A stretch of 64,000 bases of DNA from Pseudohongiella sp. (lineage in GTDB: Bacteria; Pseudomonadota; Gammaproteobacteria; Pseudomonadales; Pseudohongiellaceae). Position numbers and translations under genes: made by a program. The stretch covers positions 16,702 to 80,701 of the forward strand of contig JAUYSM010000109.1 of NCBI GenBank assembly GCA_030696315.1, written 5' to 3'. The notes beneath the pieces were generated by a model. That model had not been told where the DNA came from, searched no databases, and saw only the letters and a program-made list of their open reading frames with translations. Position 1 is the first letter of the stretch; each line of letters opens with the position of its first letter. Of this stretch, positions 51,833 to 60,089 are shown piece by piece.

Positions 51833-51852
51833 AAAATCAATCCATTGATTTT
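51833..51852. promoter_or_regulatory. 8-bp-arm palindrome upstream of the ABC operon
   Basis: AAAATCAA (51833-51840) and TTGATTTT (51845-51852) frame TCCA. It is about 120 bp upstream of the ABC ATPase start. It might be an operator or part of the terminator region of the M28 gene. Confidence 0.3.
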
Positions 51853-51890
51853 GCTTGAATATTTCGTTTTTATAGGCTGGTGAAGCAGCG

Positions 51891-51915
51891 AAAATCGCCA
51901 ACAATTGGCAATTTT
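51891..51915. terminator. hairpin after the M28 peptidase gene
   Basis: AAAATCGCCAA (51891-51901) pairs with TTGGCAATTTT (51905-51915) except for one mismatch, around a three-base loop. It ends at the stop codon region of the M28 gene (51915), whose minus-strand transcript would end here. Confidence 0.45.
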
Positions 51916-53603
51916 TACTGCGCACGCTCTGCAGCACTGGCATCTCGAATTGCTTTGAATTCATTGCCATCAAACCAGTTTGGCCAGGTATTTTCCTGGC
52001 TCAGGCGATGACCAATGCCAAAATACAGATCAATGTCCATCACGGTACCTCGCAAATCCCAGCTGGCATCATATTCGTCAGCGGGCGAATGATAACGATT
52101 GTCCACATAATCCTGCGCTTGGGCAGCGCCCCATTCCGGGCCATGCTCGGCACTGTCCTGCCCGGACTTGGCGTACAACGCAGGAACACCCTGGCGGGCA
52201 AAGTTCAGGTGGTCAGAGCGGTAGTAGGAGCCGCGCTCAGGGTGAGGTTCAGCCACGACATAACGCCCCGGTTGTTTCACCAACTCGTCACGCAGGTAAT
52301 CTTCCAGCTCGCTGTTGCCATAACCAACAACAACCATGTCATTCATGGGGCCTGTTACGGCAGGTGCATCAATGTTGATGTTTGCCACGGTTTTGCTTAA
52401 CGGAAACACTGGATTCTCGGTATACCATTGCGCGCCCAGCAATCCGGATTCTTCGGCTGTAACAGCCAGAAAAACCACCGATCGTTTGGGGGGCTGCGGA
52501 TGCTCGGCAAATTGTCTGGCCAACGATAACAAAGCGGCGGTGCCGGCGGCATTATCCACGGCGCCGTTGTAGATGTTGTCGCCGGGCAACTCCGGGTTAG
52601 TGCCCAGATGGTCCCAATGCGCGGTATAAATAATGGTTTCATCCGGCCGCTCTGAGCCCGGGATCATCGCAATCACATTATTGGATGATGAGGTGCGCAC
52701 GGTGTTGCTCAAGCGTGTACTGGCGCGAATATCTTTGATGGGGACAGCTTTGAACCCGGGCTGGGCAGCGGCGCTGACCAGGTTGTCAAAATTCAAACCG
52801 GCACCATTAAACAAATGACGGGCAGAATCCTGTGTCAACCAGCCTATGACCGCACTGTTGTGTGTCCCGCCGCCTTCGGCACTGAGCACAATCTGCGAAC
52901 CAGTCCAGCTGTTACGGACAACATCCCAGCCATAGGCCGCTGCGCCGGTTTCGTGAATGATCAAAGCCCCGGCTGCACCCTGAAGCGCAGCCTCAGCATA
53001 TTTATAAGGCCAACGGCCGTACCAGGTCATGGCATTGCCGTTAAACAGTGCCGGATCTTGCGTGGCGTATCCCGGGTCATTCACCAGGATGACCACAGTC
53101 TTGCCACGTACATCGATGTCAGCGTAATCATTCCAGCCGCGCTCGGGCGCCACAATTCCGTAGCCCACAAATACCATTTCGCTATTAACAAGTTCGACGG
53201 CCTCGGTTTCCTGATAAGTGGCCACCACCATGTCGTCGGCATAACTCAGATCAGCAATATAGTCACCACCACGCAGGCTCAGTGTTGGACTATTGGTGAC
53301 AGTGATTTCAGTCACCGGGACTGCCTGCAGATAGCTGTCGCCGTTGCCGGGTTGAATGCCCAGCAGTTCAAACTGTTGCTGCAAGTAGTCTGTTGTCAGT
53401 TTTTCGCCCGGGGTGGCCGGCGCGCGCCCGCCAAACTCATCGGATGCCAGCACCGCGATATGCCGGTGCAATTCAGCTTCTGTCAGATTGATGGGTTCAT
53501 TGGTGGTTTGATGGGTGGATTGATCGATAGGTTCATTGTTTGCTGGACTGCAGGCGCTGGTCAGCGTCAGCGCTAAAATCAAGCCTGTATATTTGAAGTT
53601 CAT
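51915..53603 (-). CDS. M28 family metallopeptidase lipoprotein
   Basis: This 562-residue peptidase has a lipoprotein signal (LTLTSACSP, C18 as lipid-linked residue). The PA-like domain is inserted in the middle (about 110-280). Zinc ligands are visible as TAHWDHLG (His, Asp), NAAGTAALLSLAR after Asp, EESGLLGAQWYTE (Glu, Glu), and SDHLNFARQGVPAL (His), with Asp in NIDAPAV. It is probably an outer-membrane-anchored aminopeptidase in the periplasm. It lies upstream of the ABC/M1 exporter on the same strand, which hints at shared peptide handling. Confidence 0.92.
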   Translation of the reverse strand: MNFKYTGLILALTLTSACSPANNEPIDQSTHQTTNEPINLTEAELHRHIAVLASDEFGGRAPATPGEKLTTDYLQQQFELLGIQPGNGDSYLQAVPVTEITVTNSPTLSLRGGDYIADLSYADDMVVATYQETEAVELVNSEMVFVGYGIVAPERGWNDYADIDVRGKTVVILVNDPGYATQDPALFNGNAMTWYGRWPYKYAEAALQGAAGALIIHETGAAAYGWDVVRNSWTGSQIVLSAEGGGTHNSAVIGWLTQDSARHLFNGAGLNFDNLVSAAAQPGFKAVPIKDIRASTRLSNTVRTSSSNNVIAMIPGSERPDETIIYTAHWDHLGTNPELPGDNIYNGAVDNAAGTAALLSLARQFAEHPQPPKRSVVFLAVTAEESGLLGAQWYTENPVFPLSKTVANINIDAPAVTGPMNDMVVVGYGNSELEDYLRDELVKQPGRYVVAEPHPERGSYYRSDHLNFARQGVPALYAKSGQDSAEHGPEWGAAQAQDYVDNRYHSPADEYDASWDLRGTVMDIDLYFGIGHRLSQENTWPNWFDGNEFKAIRDASAAERAQ

Positions 53604-53653
53604 GAGGCGATACCTGTCTGGTCGAAACAGGCTACATAATACAGAAAATCGCT

Positions 53654-54922
53654 CTAAACATTATGGAATTGTTTGTACAGACTCTCTCTGAAATCCGGGT
53701 GTGCAATGCCAATCAATAACTGCGCGCGTTCACGCAGGCTGGTGCCGCGCAGACGCGCCACGCCGTACTCGGTTACGACATAATCAACCTGCGCCCGCGA
53801 GGTGACCACGCCCGCACCGGGTGACAGCTGGGCGGTAATGCGTGATTCGCGGCCGCCTTGCGCTGTTGAGGGCAACGCCATAATGGAACGGCCACCGGCG
53901 GATAACTGCGAGCCCGTCACAAAATCGACCTGTCCTCCAAACCCGGAGTAGATGCGGTTACCGATGGAATCGGAACTCACCTGTCCACCCAGGTCAATCT
54001 GTATGGCGCTGTTGATGGACACAGTCTGGGGGTTTTTGCGGATAACAGCAGGAGAGTTTACATAGGCGACGTCCAGAAACAGCACCTCGGTGTTGTCATC
54101 TAAAAAGTCGTATAACGCCCGCGAGCCCATCGCAAAACTGGTAACGGTTTTACCTGGTTGAATCACCTTGCGACTGTTGTCGATCACGCCGGATAGCAAC
54201 AGTGGCAGCACACCATTGGAAAACATCTCAGTATGAATACCCAGATGTTGGTGGCCATGCAGTGCCGCCAGTGCAGCATCCGGGATGGCACCAATACCCA
54301 TTTGCAGGCAGTCACCGTTTTTGATCAGTCCGGCAACGTTTTCACCAATGCGTTTGTGAACCTCGGAAAACGGTTTTGGATCATGAGTGACCACGGGACT
54401 ATCAAGGGTCACTGCAAAATGAATTTTGCGCAGAGGTATCGAGGCATCACCATGAGTGCGCGGCATTTGTGGGTTTATTTGCGCAATGATGGTGCTGGCC
54501 ATTTCACAGGCTGCCATGCTGGCTTCTACCGAAATGCCCAGTGAGCAGTTGCCATGACGATCAGGCGGTGACACCTGAATCAGCGCCACATCAATGGGCT
54601 GATCGCCAGTGCGGAACAAGCGCGGTATGTCAGATAAAAACACAGGCACATAATCAGCACGCCCGCAGTTCACCAGGTCGCGGGTACTGGCACCCACAAA
54701 AAAGCAACGATTGCGCAAGTGGCCTTCCAGTACTGGCGCACACACTGCGTCAGCCTGTTCCAGGTGCAGTTGTAGCAGCTGCACGTCTGTCAGTTGCTGT
54801 GCGTGCTGCGCCAAAGCCTCCAGCAAGCGATAGGGCGTCGCGGCCATGGACTGGCACCAGATACGGTCACCAGACTTGATGGACTTGACGGCCTCAGCCG
54901 CACTTGCGCAAATGATGGCCAT
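53654..54922 (-). CDS. acetyl-CoA hydrolase/transferase family protein (4-hydroxybutyrate CoA-transferase type)
   Basis: This 422-residue enzyme has the family signatures QMGIGAIPDAALAALHGHQHLGIHTEMFSNG, where the Glu in HTEM is the expected catalytic residue that forms the CoA thioester, and YSGFGGQVDFVTGSQLS, ending in IGIAHPDFRESLYKQF. It transfers CoA between acyl groups, often acetate and 4-hydroxybutyrate or similar acids. It is 50 bp upstream of the M28 gene and 9 bp after a VOC gene on the same strand. The substrate pair is inferred only from family. Confidence 0.9.
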   Translation of the reverse strand: MAIICASAAEAVKSIKSGDRIWCQSMAATPYRLLEALAQHAQQLTDVQLLQLHLEQADAVCAPVLEGHLRNRCFFVGASTRDLVNCGRADYVPVFLSDIPRLFRTGDQPIDVALIQVSPPDRHGNCSLGISVEASMAACEMASTIIAQINPQMPRTHGDASIPLRKIHFAVTLDSPVVTHDPKPFSEVHKRIGENVAGLIKNGDCLQMGIGAIPDAALAALHGHQHLGIHTEMFSNGVLPLLLSGVIDNSRKVIQPGKTVTSFAMGSRALYDFLDDNTEVLFLDVAYVNSPAVIRKNPQTVSINSAIQIDLGGQVSSDSIGNRIYSGFGGQVDFVTGSQLSAGGRSIMALPSTAQGGRESRITAQLSPGAGVVTSRAQVDYVVTEYGVARLRGTSLRERAQLLIGIAHPDFRESLYKQFHNV

Positions 54923-54931
54923 AACGCTTGA

Positions 54932-55312
54932 TCAAGGCATGCGGTGAAGGGCGCAAATCTTGTTGCCAGACGGGTCACGCAGATACGCCAGATACAACTT
55001 GCCGTGCGCGCCTTCACGCACACCGGGTGGATCTTCACACGTGATACCGCCATTGGCGATGCCTGCCGCATGCCAGGCATCAGCGGCCTCCGGGCTGTCG
55101 GCAGCAAAGCCGATGGTGCTGCCATTGCCGTGGCAGGCTGGCTCGCCATCAATGGGTTTGCTCAGTGCAAAAATTCCGGTTTTGGTGCGATAGAAACAGC
55201 GGCCTTTGTCGTCGATAAAACCGGGTGGGCAGCCGAGTGCGCCCAGTACCGCATCGTAAAATGCTTTTGATTTTTCGATGTCATTTGCACCGACCATGAT
55301 GTGACTGAACAT
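54932..55312 (-). CDS. VOC family protein
   Basis: This 126-residue protein has the VOC fold: SHIMVGANDIEKSKAFYDAVLGALG at the start, GTKTGIFALSKP-like middle and DPSGNKICALHRMP at the end with a candidate metal-ligand pattern. It resembles small glyoxalase/bleomycin-resistance-type proteins of unknown substrate. The ATG at 55312 agrees with the family start; upstream codons are not conserved-looking. It lies between speA and the CoA-transferase on the same strand, with 9 bp to the latter. Confidence 0.87.
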   Translation of the reverse strand: MFSHIMVGANDIEKSKAFYDAVLGALGCPPGFIDDKGRCFYRTKTGIFALSKPIDGEPACHGNGSTIGFAADSPEAADAWHAAGIANGGITCEDPPGVREGAHGKLYLAYLRDPSGNKICALHRMP

Positions 55313-55353
55313 GTGTTTTCTCCAGGTAAATTGTTTGGGTTTATGTGTGGCGA

Positions 55354-57306
55354 CTAGCGCACAACCTCGGTTGTGCAATAGGTGCTTTCTTCAAGTCGTT
55401 TGGTGTAGTTATTCAGAATGCGCGTGCCTTCTGCAGGTTTGATCACGCCGGCATTAATTTGTTTGCGCACCAGTTCTGTCATACGACGATCCAGATCGTT
55501 AGGGAAGTACTGCACCTGATTCAACATCTCTTTGGTGCTGATGCCTTTGAGAGTTTCCTCTATCCAGAAATTGCCGGTTTCATCGTCACGGGCATACACG
55601 TGCACTTCATCAACACGACCCAACAGGTTGTGAGCATCACCCAGAATTTCCTGATAAGCGCCGACCAGAAAAATGCCGATATAGTACGCTTCGCCGAGCT
55701 GATGTTTGTGCAGCGGCAGCCAATTGGTGTTGCCACTGCCAACCACGTATTGATCAATCTTGCCATCGGAGTCGCAAGTCAGATCAACAACCTGGGCGCG
55801 GCGCTCCGGACGTTGATCATGTTTGTGCAGCGGCAATACCGGGAACACCTGCTCAATGGCCCAGTGGTCAATGATGGAATGAAACACTGAGAAGTCACAC
55901 AGATACAAATCTGTGAGTTGCTCTTCCAGTTCCAGTTGTTCATTGGGCGCTGGCATCAGTTCGGCAGCCGTCAGTTTACGCAGCACCTCGCGACACGTGC
56001 TCCAATACATACTTTCGGTATGCGCCATTTGATCCAGCGTCATATAACCCAGACGCGCCATTTGCTCAGCTTCCTGGCGGGCTTCCTGCGCATCGTGGTA
56101 ACACTCTAGCAAAATGCCGGTGACTTCCGTGGCGCAGGCTTCCTCAAACGAGGTTTCCATCCGTGTCACAACCGATGGTGAATCGGGAGGCAAATCATTC
56201 ACCGGCGGACTGTCCGGACGATGCACCCCCAGAACCGGCACCACCAGCATGGAATGGTGCGCTGTCAGTGCGCGACCACTTTCTGACAGCAAGGTCGGGC
56301 AGGGCACGCCGCGCTCATCACAAATTTCCTTGACGGCATAAACCACCACGTTGGCATATTCGCGCAAACCGTAGTTGATGGAGGACTCCGGGTTGTCGTA
56401 ATCACCGCCATAGTTAACGCCCAGGCCGCCGCCGACATCCAGAAATTTGACGGGCACACCACGTTTGATCAGCTCAGCGTAAATGTGAGTGATTTCTTTC
56501 ACCGCCGCACGCAGCACCTGAATATCAGAAATCTGGCTGCCCAGATGGAAATGCAAAAGCTCCAGCGAGTTTTGCATGTTTTTCTTTTCAAGCTCGCTCA
56601 CCAGCCTGACCAGTTCAGGAATGGTAAGGCCGAATTTTGAGCGTGAGCCGCCGGACTCAAACCAGCGTCCGGCGCCACGTGTATTCAGTTTGACACGCAC
56701 ACCCAGACGTGGCGCCTGTTGACGCTGCTCACCCAGAATCATCAGCTTATCACAGTCAGAATATTTTTCAATAATCGGAATCACCTGCTGCCCCATCTGC
56801 TGTCCGTTCAGCATCATGGTCAGCATGACATGGTCTTTTACACCGTTGCACAGCAACAGCGTATCAACACCCACCAAGGGCAGCGCCGCCATCAGCTCCG
56901 CTTTCGAGCCACATTCAAGCCCGATATCAAACTCCTTGCCAGCATCGAGGACTTCGGCCACCACCTCATGCAGTTGATTCACTTTGATCGGGAAAATACT
57001 GCGGTATCTGCCCTGATACTCAGCGGCATCAATAGCGTCACGGAACTTGCGGTTAAGCTTTTTGACCCGCGAACTGATGATGTCCTGAAATCGCACCAGC
57101 AAAGGCAGCGTTGAGCCATCCTGCACGGCCTCGTCAATCACGTCCATCAGATCAACGCTGATGTCCGCACCTTCGATGGGCCGAACACTGACATGACCCT
57201 TCTCATTGATGCTGAAAAAGCCATCACCCCAGGTATCCAGCGCATACAGTTCCTGCGCGTCCGCAATCGTCCATTCACTATCATTTTTTGCAGCTAAATC
57301 AGTCAT
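55354..57306 (-). CDS. speA: biosynthetic arginine decarboxylase
   Basis: This 650-residue PLP enzyme is the SpeA type, which converts arginine to agmatine for putrescine synthesis. The PLP lysine is K108 in SIFPIKVNQLHEVV. Other family landmarks are LECGSKAELMAALP, HFHLGSQISDIQVLRAA and FLDVGGGLGVNYGG. The C-terminal helical part (DQRPERRAQVVDLTCDSDGKID) completes the usual length. It lies 52 bp upstream of nothing coding but 61 bp downstream of speB on the same strand, so both may be cotranscribed. A half copy of the palindromic repeat lies between them. Confidence 0.95.
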   Translation of the reverse strand: MTDLAAKNDSEWTIADAQELYALDTWGDGFFSINEKGHVSVRPIEGADISVDLMDVIDEAVQDGSTLPLLVRFQDIISSRVKKLNRKFRDAIDAAEYQGRYRSIFPIKVNQLHEVVAEVLDAGKEFDIGLECGSKAELMAALPLVGVDTLLLCNGVKDHVMLTMMLNGQQMGQQVIPIIEKYSDCDKLMILGEQRQQAPRLGVRVKLNTRGAGRWFESGGSRSKFGLTIPELVRLVSELEKKNMQNSLELLHFHLGSQISDIQVLRAAVKEITHIYAELIKRGVPVKFLDVGGGLGVNYGGDYDNPESSINYGLREYANVVVYAVKEICDERGVPCPTLLSESGRALTAHHSMLVVPVLGVHRPDSPPVNDLPPDSPSVVTRMETSFEEACATEVTGILLECYHDAQEARQEAEQMARLGYMTLDQMAHTESMYWSTCREVLRKLTAAELMPAPNEQLELEEQLTDLYLCDFSVFHSIIDHWAIEQVFPVLPLHKHDQRPERRAQVVDLTCDSDGKIDQYVVGSGNTNWLPLHKHQLGEAYYIGIFLVGAYQEILGDAHNLLGRVDEVHVYARDDETGNFWIEETLKGISTKEMLNQVQYFPNDLDRRMTELVRKQINAGVIKPAEGTRILNNYTKRLEESTYCTTEVVR

Positions 57307-57326
57307 CAGTTTTCCTTTTATCGGGA

Positions 57327-57344
57327 GGGGACGGAGGGATCAAA
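57327..57344. repeat. half copy of the 18-bp palindromic repeat
   Basis: GGGGACGGAGGGATCAAA here is identical to the arm at 23760-23777. It is followed by AAATGATCA and not by the full second arm. It lies in the 61-bp gap between speB and speA. It is probably a truncated copy of the same dispersed element. Confidence 0.7.
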
Positions 57345-57367
57345 AAATGATCAACTGCCATCCACAA

Positions 57368-58315
57368 TCAGGCTCTTGCCGCGCGACACTCGGCATACAA
57401 AGCCAATAATTCAATAGCGATCTGCGCGCCTGCCAGCGCCGTGAGTTCAGCATGATCATAGGCAGGTGCTACTTCTACGACATCCATGCCAATCAGATTA
57501 ATGCCAACCAGCCCCCGGATGATGCTGAGCGCCTGAAATGAAGACAGGCCGCCCGGCACCGGAGTACCCGTACCCGGCGCAAATGCCGGGTCAAGGCAAT
57601 CAATATCAAAGGTAATGTACGCGGGTGAATCACCCACGCGATCTTTTATACGCTGCACAATCGATGCGGTGCTGTTCTCGTGCACATCAATGGCAGACGC
57701 AATCTCGTAACCAAGAGTGTCATCATTGGTGGTGCGAATACCGATTTGAATTGAGCGCTCGGGCAGCACAATGCCCTCTTTGGCCGCTTTGTAAAACATG
57801 GTGCCGTGGTTGATACCTTCACCGGAACTGGGCCAGGTGTCGGTGTGCGCGTCAAAGTGAATAAGACTGATGGGCCCATGTTTTTTGAAATGCGCACACA
57901 AGCTGGGGTAGGTAATAAAATGATCGCCACCCAACAACAGCGCAGCACTGCCGGCATTCAGAATATCCGAAATACCCTGTTCGATATGTTTCACACTGGT
58001 CAGACCACCACCCATGGTGTTTTCGCAGTCGCCGTAATCCAGTACTTTCAGCGCTTGCAATGGGTCAGTTTTCCAGGGCCAGGGACGTTCCCACGCGAGT
58101 GACATAGACGCATTGCGAATCGCGCGCGGGCCTAGCCGTGCGCCTGAGCGATTGGTGACGGCGATGTCCAATGGTATGCCCATCACGGCGACATCGATAC
58201 CCGCCAGATCGCGCCCAAAAGGAGTTCTGAAAAAACTGACTGCACCACCAAAACTGTGTGAATTGACCGCACCTGTGCCAGGTTGTCCGGTAAACGCATT
58301 GTCCCAACCGCTCAT
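57368..58315 (-). CDS. speB: agmatinase
   Basis: This 315-residue ureohydrolase hydrolyses agmatine to putrescine and urea with a dinuclear Mn site. The metal-ligand motifs are visible: GGDHFITYP (His), HFDAHTDTW (Asp, His, Asp) and FDIDCLDPAFAPGTGTPVPGG (Asp, Asp). ATG 58315 is used; an upstream TTG would add four residues. It lies directly upstream of speA on the same strand, so arginine to agmatine to putrescine is encoded by one operon, as in other gammaproteobacteria. No urease genes are present. Confidence 0.94.
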   Translation of the reverse strand: MSGWDNAFTGQPGTGAVNSHSFGGAVSFFRTPFGRDLAGIDVAVMGIPLDIAVTNRSGARLGPRAIRNASMSLAWERPWPWKTDPLQALKVLDYGDCENTMGGGLTSVKHIEQGISDILNAGSAALLLGGDHFITYPSLCAHFKKHGPISLIHFDAHTDTWPSSGEGINHGTMFYKAAKEGIVLPERSIQIGIRTTNDDTLGYEIASAIDVHENSTASIVQRIKDRVGDSPAYITFDIDCLDPAFAPGTGTPVPGGLSSFQALSIIRGLVGINLIGMDVVEVAPAYDHAELTALAGAQIAIELLALYAECRAARA

Positions 58316-58502
58316 AAAAATTCCCAATCAATTTGAAGAAAAAACAGCATCGCTGCGGCGCTAAGGTAAACCACATGAACCCTGAAGCCAAGTAAATGAA
58401 ATATGTCAGAAACGTGTCATTTACAGGGGGGCTGAAACGTCTTGTCACAACTTTCCATGAAAGTATGGTTTTGCACGATGAAAGCACAGCTTTTTCAAGG
58501 TT

Positions 58503-58536
58503 TTGACACGATTGCAGTGACGGATTCGCGTAGTAT
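58503..58536 (+). promoter_or_regulatory. possible promoter of the RND adaptor gene
   Basis: A perfect TTGACA (58503-58508) is followed by TAGTAT at 58531-58536, but the spacing of 22 bases is long. Other A/T-rich candidates (TATAGC, TATATA) lie closer to the start. The 262-bp divergent gap before 58578 has no other clear element. Confidence 0.25.
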
Positions 58537-58577
58537 CGCCGTATAGCTTATATATTTGATGTCACGAGATTCAAAAC

Positions 58578-60035
58578 ATGATCAAGTTGTTCACTGACAC
58601 TCCGTCGAAACTGTTCATACGCCCATTCAATGTGTGCCTGTTGGCCGCCATTGTTTTTGTGGGTGCCTGCAGTTCGGAGACTGAGACGCCTGCCGGTGCC
58701 CAACCAGCTGCCCCGGGTGGACAGCCCGCTGGCCAGCAAGGTGGCATGCGCGGTGGCCCGGGTGGTTTTGGTGGTGGCGGATTTGGCGGCCCGGGTGGAT
58801 TTGGCGGTGGCGGGTTTGGAGGTCCTGGCGGCGGACAGGCTGTGATCCCGGCCGTTGAAGTGGTTGCGGCGCAACTGGGTGGTTTGCCGCTTGAAGAGCG
58901 TCTGACCGGTCAAGTGACCGCGCGCAACCAGACCGTCATCTATCCCGAAGTCAGCGGCCCCATTACTGAGGTGTTTGCGGACAACGGCCAATTTGTGAAC
59001 GCTGGCGATCCGCTGGTCCAGATCCGCGACACGGAATACCGCGAGCGCTTTCAACAGGCGGAATCCGCTCTTGAAATCACGCGGGCGCAGAACCGACAGG
59101 CAGAAGCCAATTTTCAGGTGCTGAGTAACCAGCTGCGTCGAGTTGAAGAGTTGCGAGCCCGACAGCTGGAAACTGAATCTGCGCTGGACACTATTCGTGG
59201 ACAAGTCGCAGTCGCTCAGGCCGATCTTGATCTGCGCAAAGCGCAGTTACGACAATCAGAGTCGCAACTTCAAGAACGGCAAATGGAACTCGATCGCACC
59301 ATCGTACGTGCGCCGACCAGTGGCACCATTGGTTTGCGTAATGCAGAACGTGGTCAGATTGCCGGCCCCAATTCACAGCTGTTCCTGATTGGTGACCTGT
59401 CGCAGATGCAGGTTGAAATCCTGCTCACCGAACGTAACCTGAGTTATATCCGGCAAGGCATGCCGGTCAATCTGTATTCCGAGAGCTGGCCCGATCTGCA
59501 GATCACCGGGCAAATTGCACGTGTGTCGCCGTTTCTGGACAGCACCACGCTGCGCACCCAGGCCTATATCGATGTAGCCAATGTCGACAACATTATGCGT
59601 CCCGGTATGTTTGTGACCGTTGATGTGTTGTATGGCCAGTCTGAAGAAGCCGTCTTGATCCCTAACAGTGCCATTTATCGCCATCCGCGCACCGGCGTGG
59701 AAGGTGTGTTTGTAATGCAGCCACCGCCCGGCAACGAGTATCGGCCCTTGGCTGAAGTTGATGGTGCACCGGCGCTGACGCCGGAATTGCCGGTCAGCTT
59801 TGTGCCTATTTCTGTGATTGCCAGTGGGCGTATGGCAACTGGCGTGCGTGGCATCAAAGAAGGTGACTGGGTAGTCACGGTCGGGCAGAACCTGCTGGTG
59901 GGCAATACAGCGGCGGCGCGCGCACGTCTGATGGAGTGGCAACGCATGATGGATATGCAGCGTATGCAGAGTCGCGATCTGTTTGAGATTATCGATCGCG
60001 CACGTGAGCAACAAAAACCTGTTGCCGAAAGCTGA
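58578..60035 (+). CDS. RND efflux periplasmic adaptor lipoprotein (membrane fusion protein)
   Basis: This 485-residue adaptor has a lipoprotein signal with C31 in FVGAC. Then comes a glycine-rich linker at about 48-87 built from an 11-residue unit (GGPGGFGGGGF) repeated. The lipoyl-like domain (VTARNQTVIYPEVSGPITEV), a helical hairpin (about 155-230) and a beta-barrel and C-terminal domain follow. It should link the inner-membrane pump (54 bp downstream) to an outer-membrane channel. No channel gene is in the window. The divergent gene is agmatinase. Confidence 0.92.
   Translation: MIKLFTDTPSKLFIRPFNVCLLAAIVFVGACSSETETPAGAQPAAPGGQPAGQQGGMRGGPGGFGGGGFGGPGGFGGGGFGGPGGGQAVIPAVEVVAAQLGGLPLEERLTGQVTARNQTVIYPEVSGPITEVFADNGQFVNAGDPLVQIRDTEYRERFQQAESALEITRAQNRQAEANFQVLSNQLRRVEELRARQLETESALDTIRGQVAVAQADLDLRKAQLRQSESQLQERQMELDRTIVRAPTSGTIGLRNAERGQIAGPNSQLFLIGDLSQMQVEILLTERNLSYIRQGMPVNLYSESWPDLQITGQIARVSPFLDSTTLRTQAYIDVANVDNIMRPGMFVTVDVLYGQSEEAVLIPNSAIYRHPRTGVEGVFVMQPPPGNEYRPLAEVDGAPALTPELPVSFVPISVIASGRMATGVRGIKEGDWVVTVGQNLLVGNTAAARARLMEWQRMMDMQRMQSRDLFEIIDRAREQQKPVAES
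58752..58838 (+). repeat. 33-bp tandem repeat encoding Gly-rich linker
   Basis: Two full 33-bp units (58752-58784, 58785-58817) and a partial third (58818-58838) encode GGPGGFGGGGF twice and GGPGGGQ. Synonymous changes separate the copies, so the repeat is old enough to have drifted or is kept in frame by selection. It makes a flexible or low-complexity spacer after the lipid-modified Cys. Confidence 0.85.
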
Positions 60036-60089
60036 GTTTCAAGCTGATCAGCGCGTAGTCCTCCGGCATATCAAACGAGAATAAGCACT

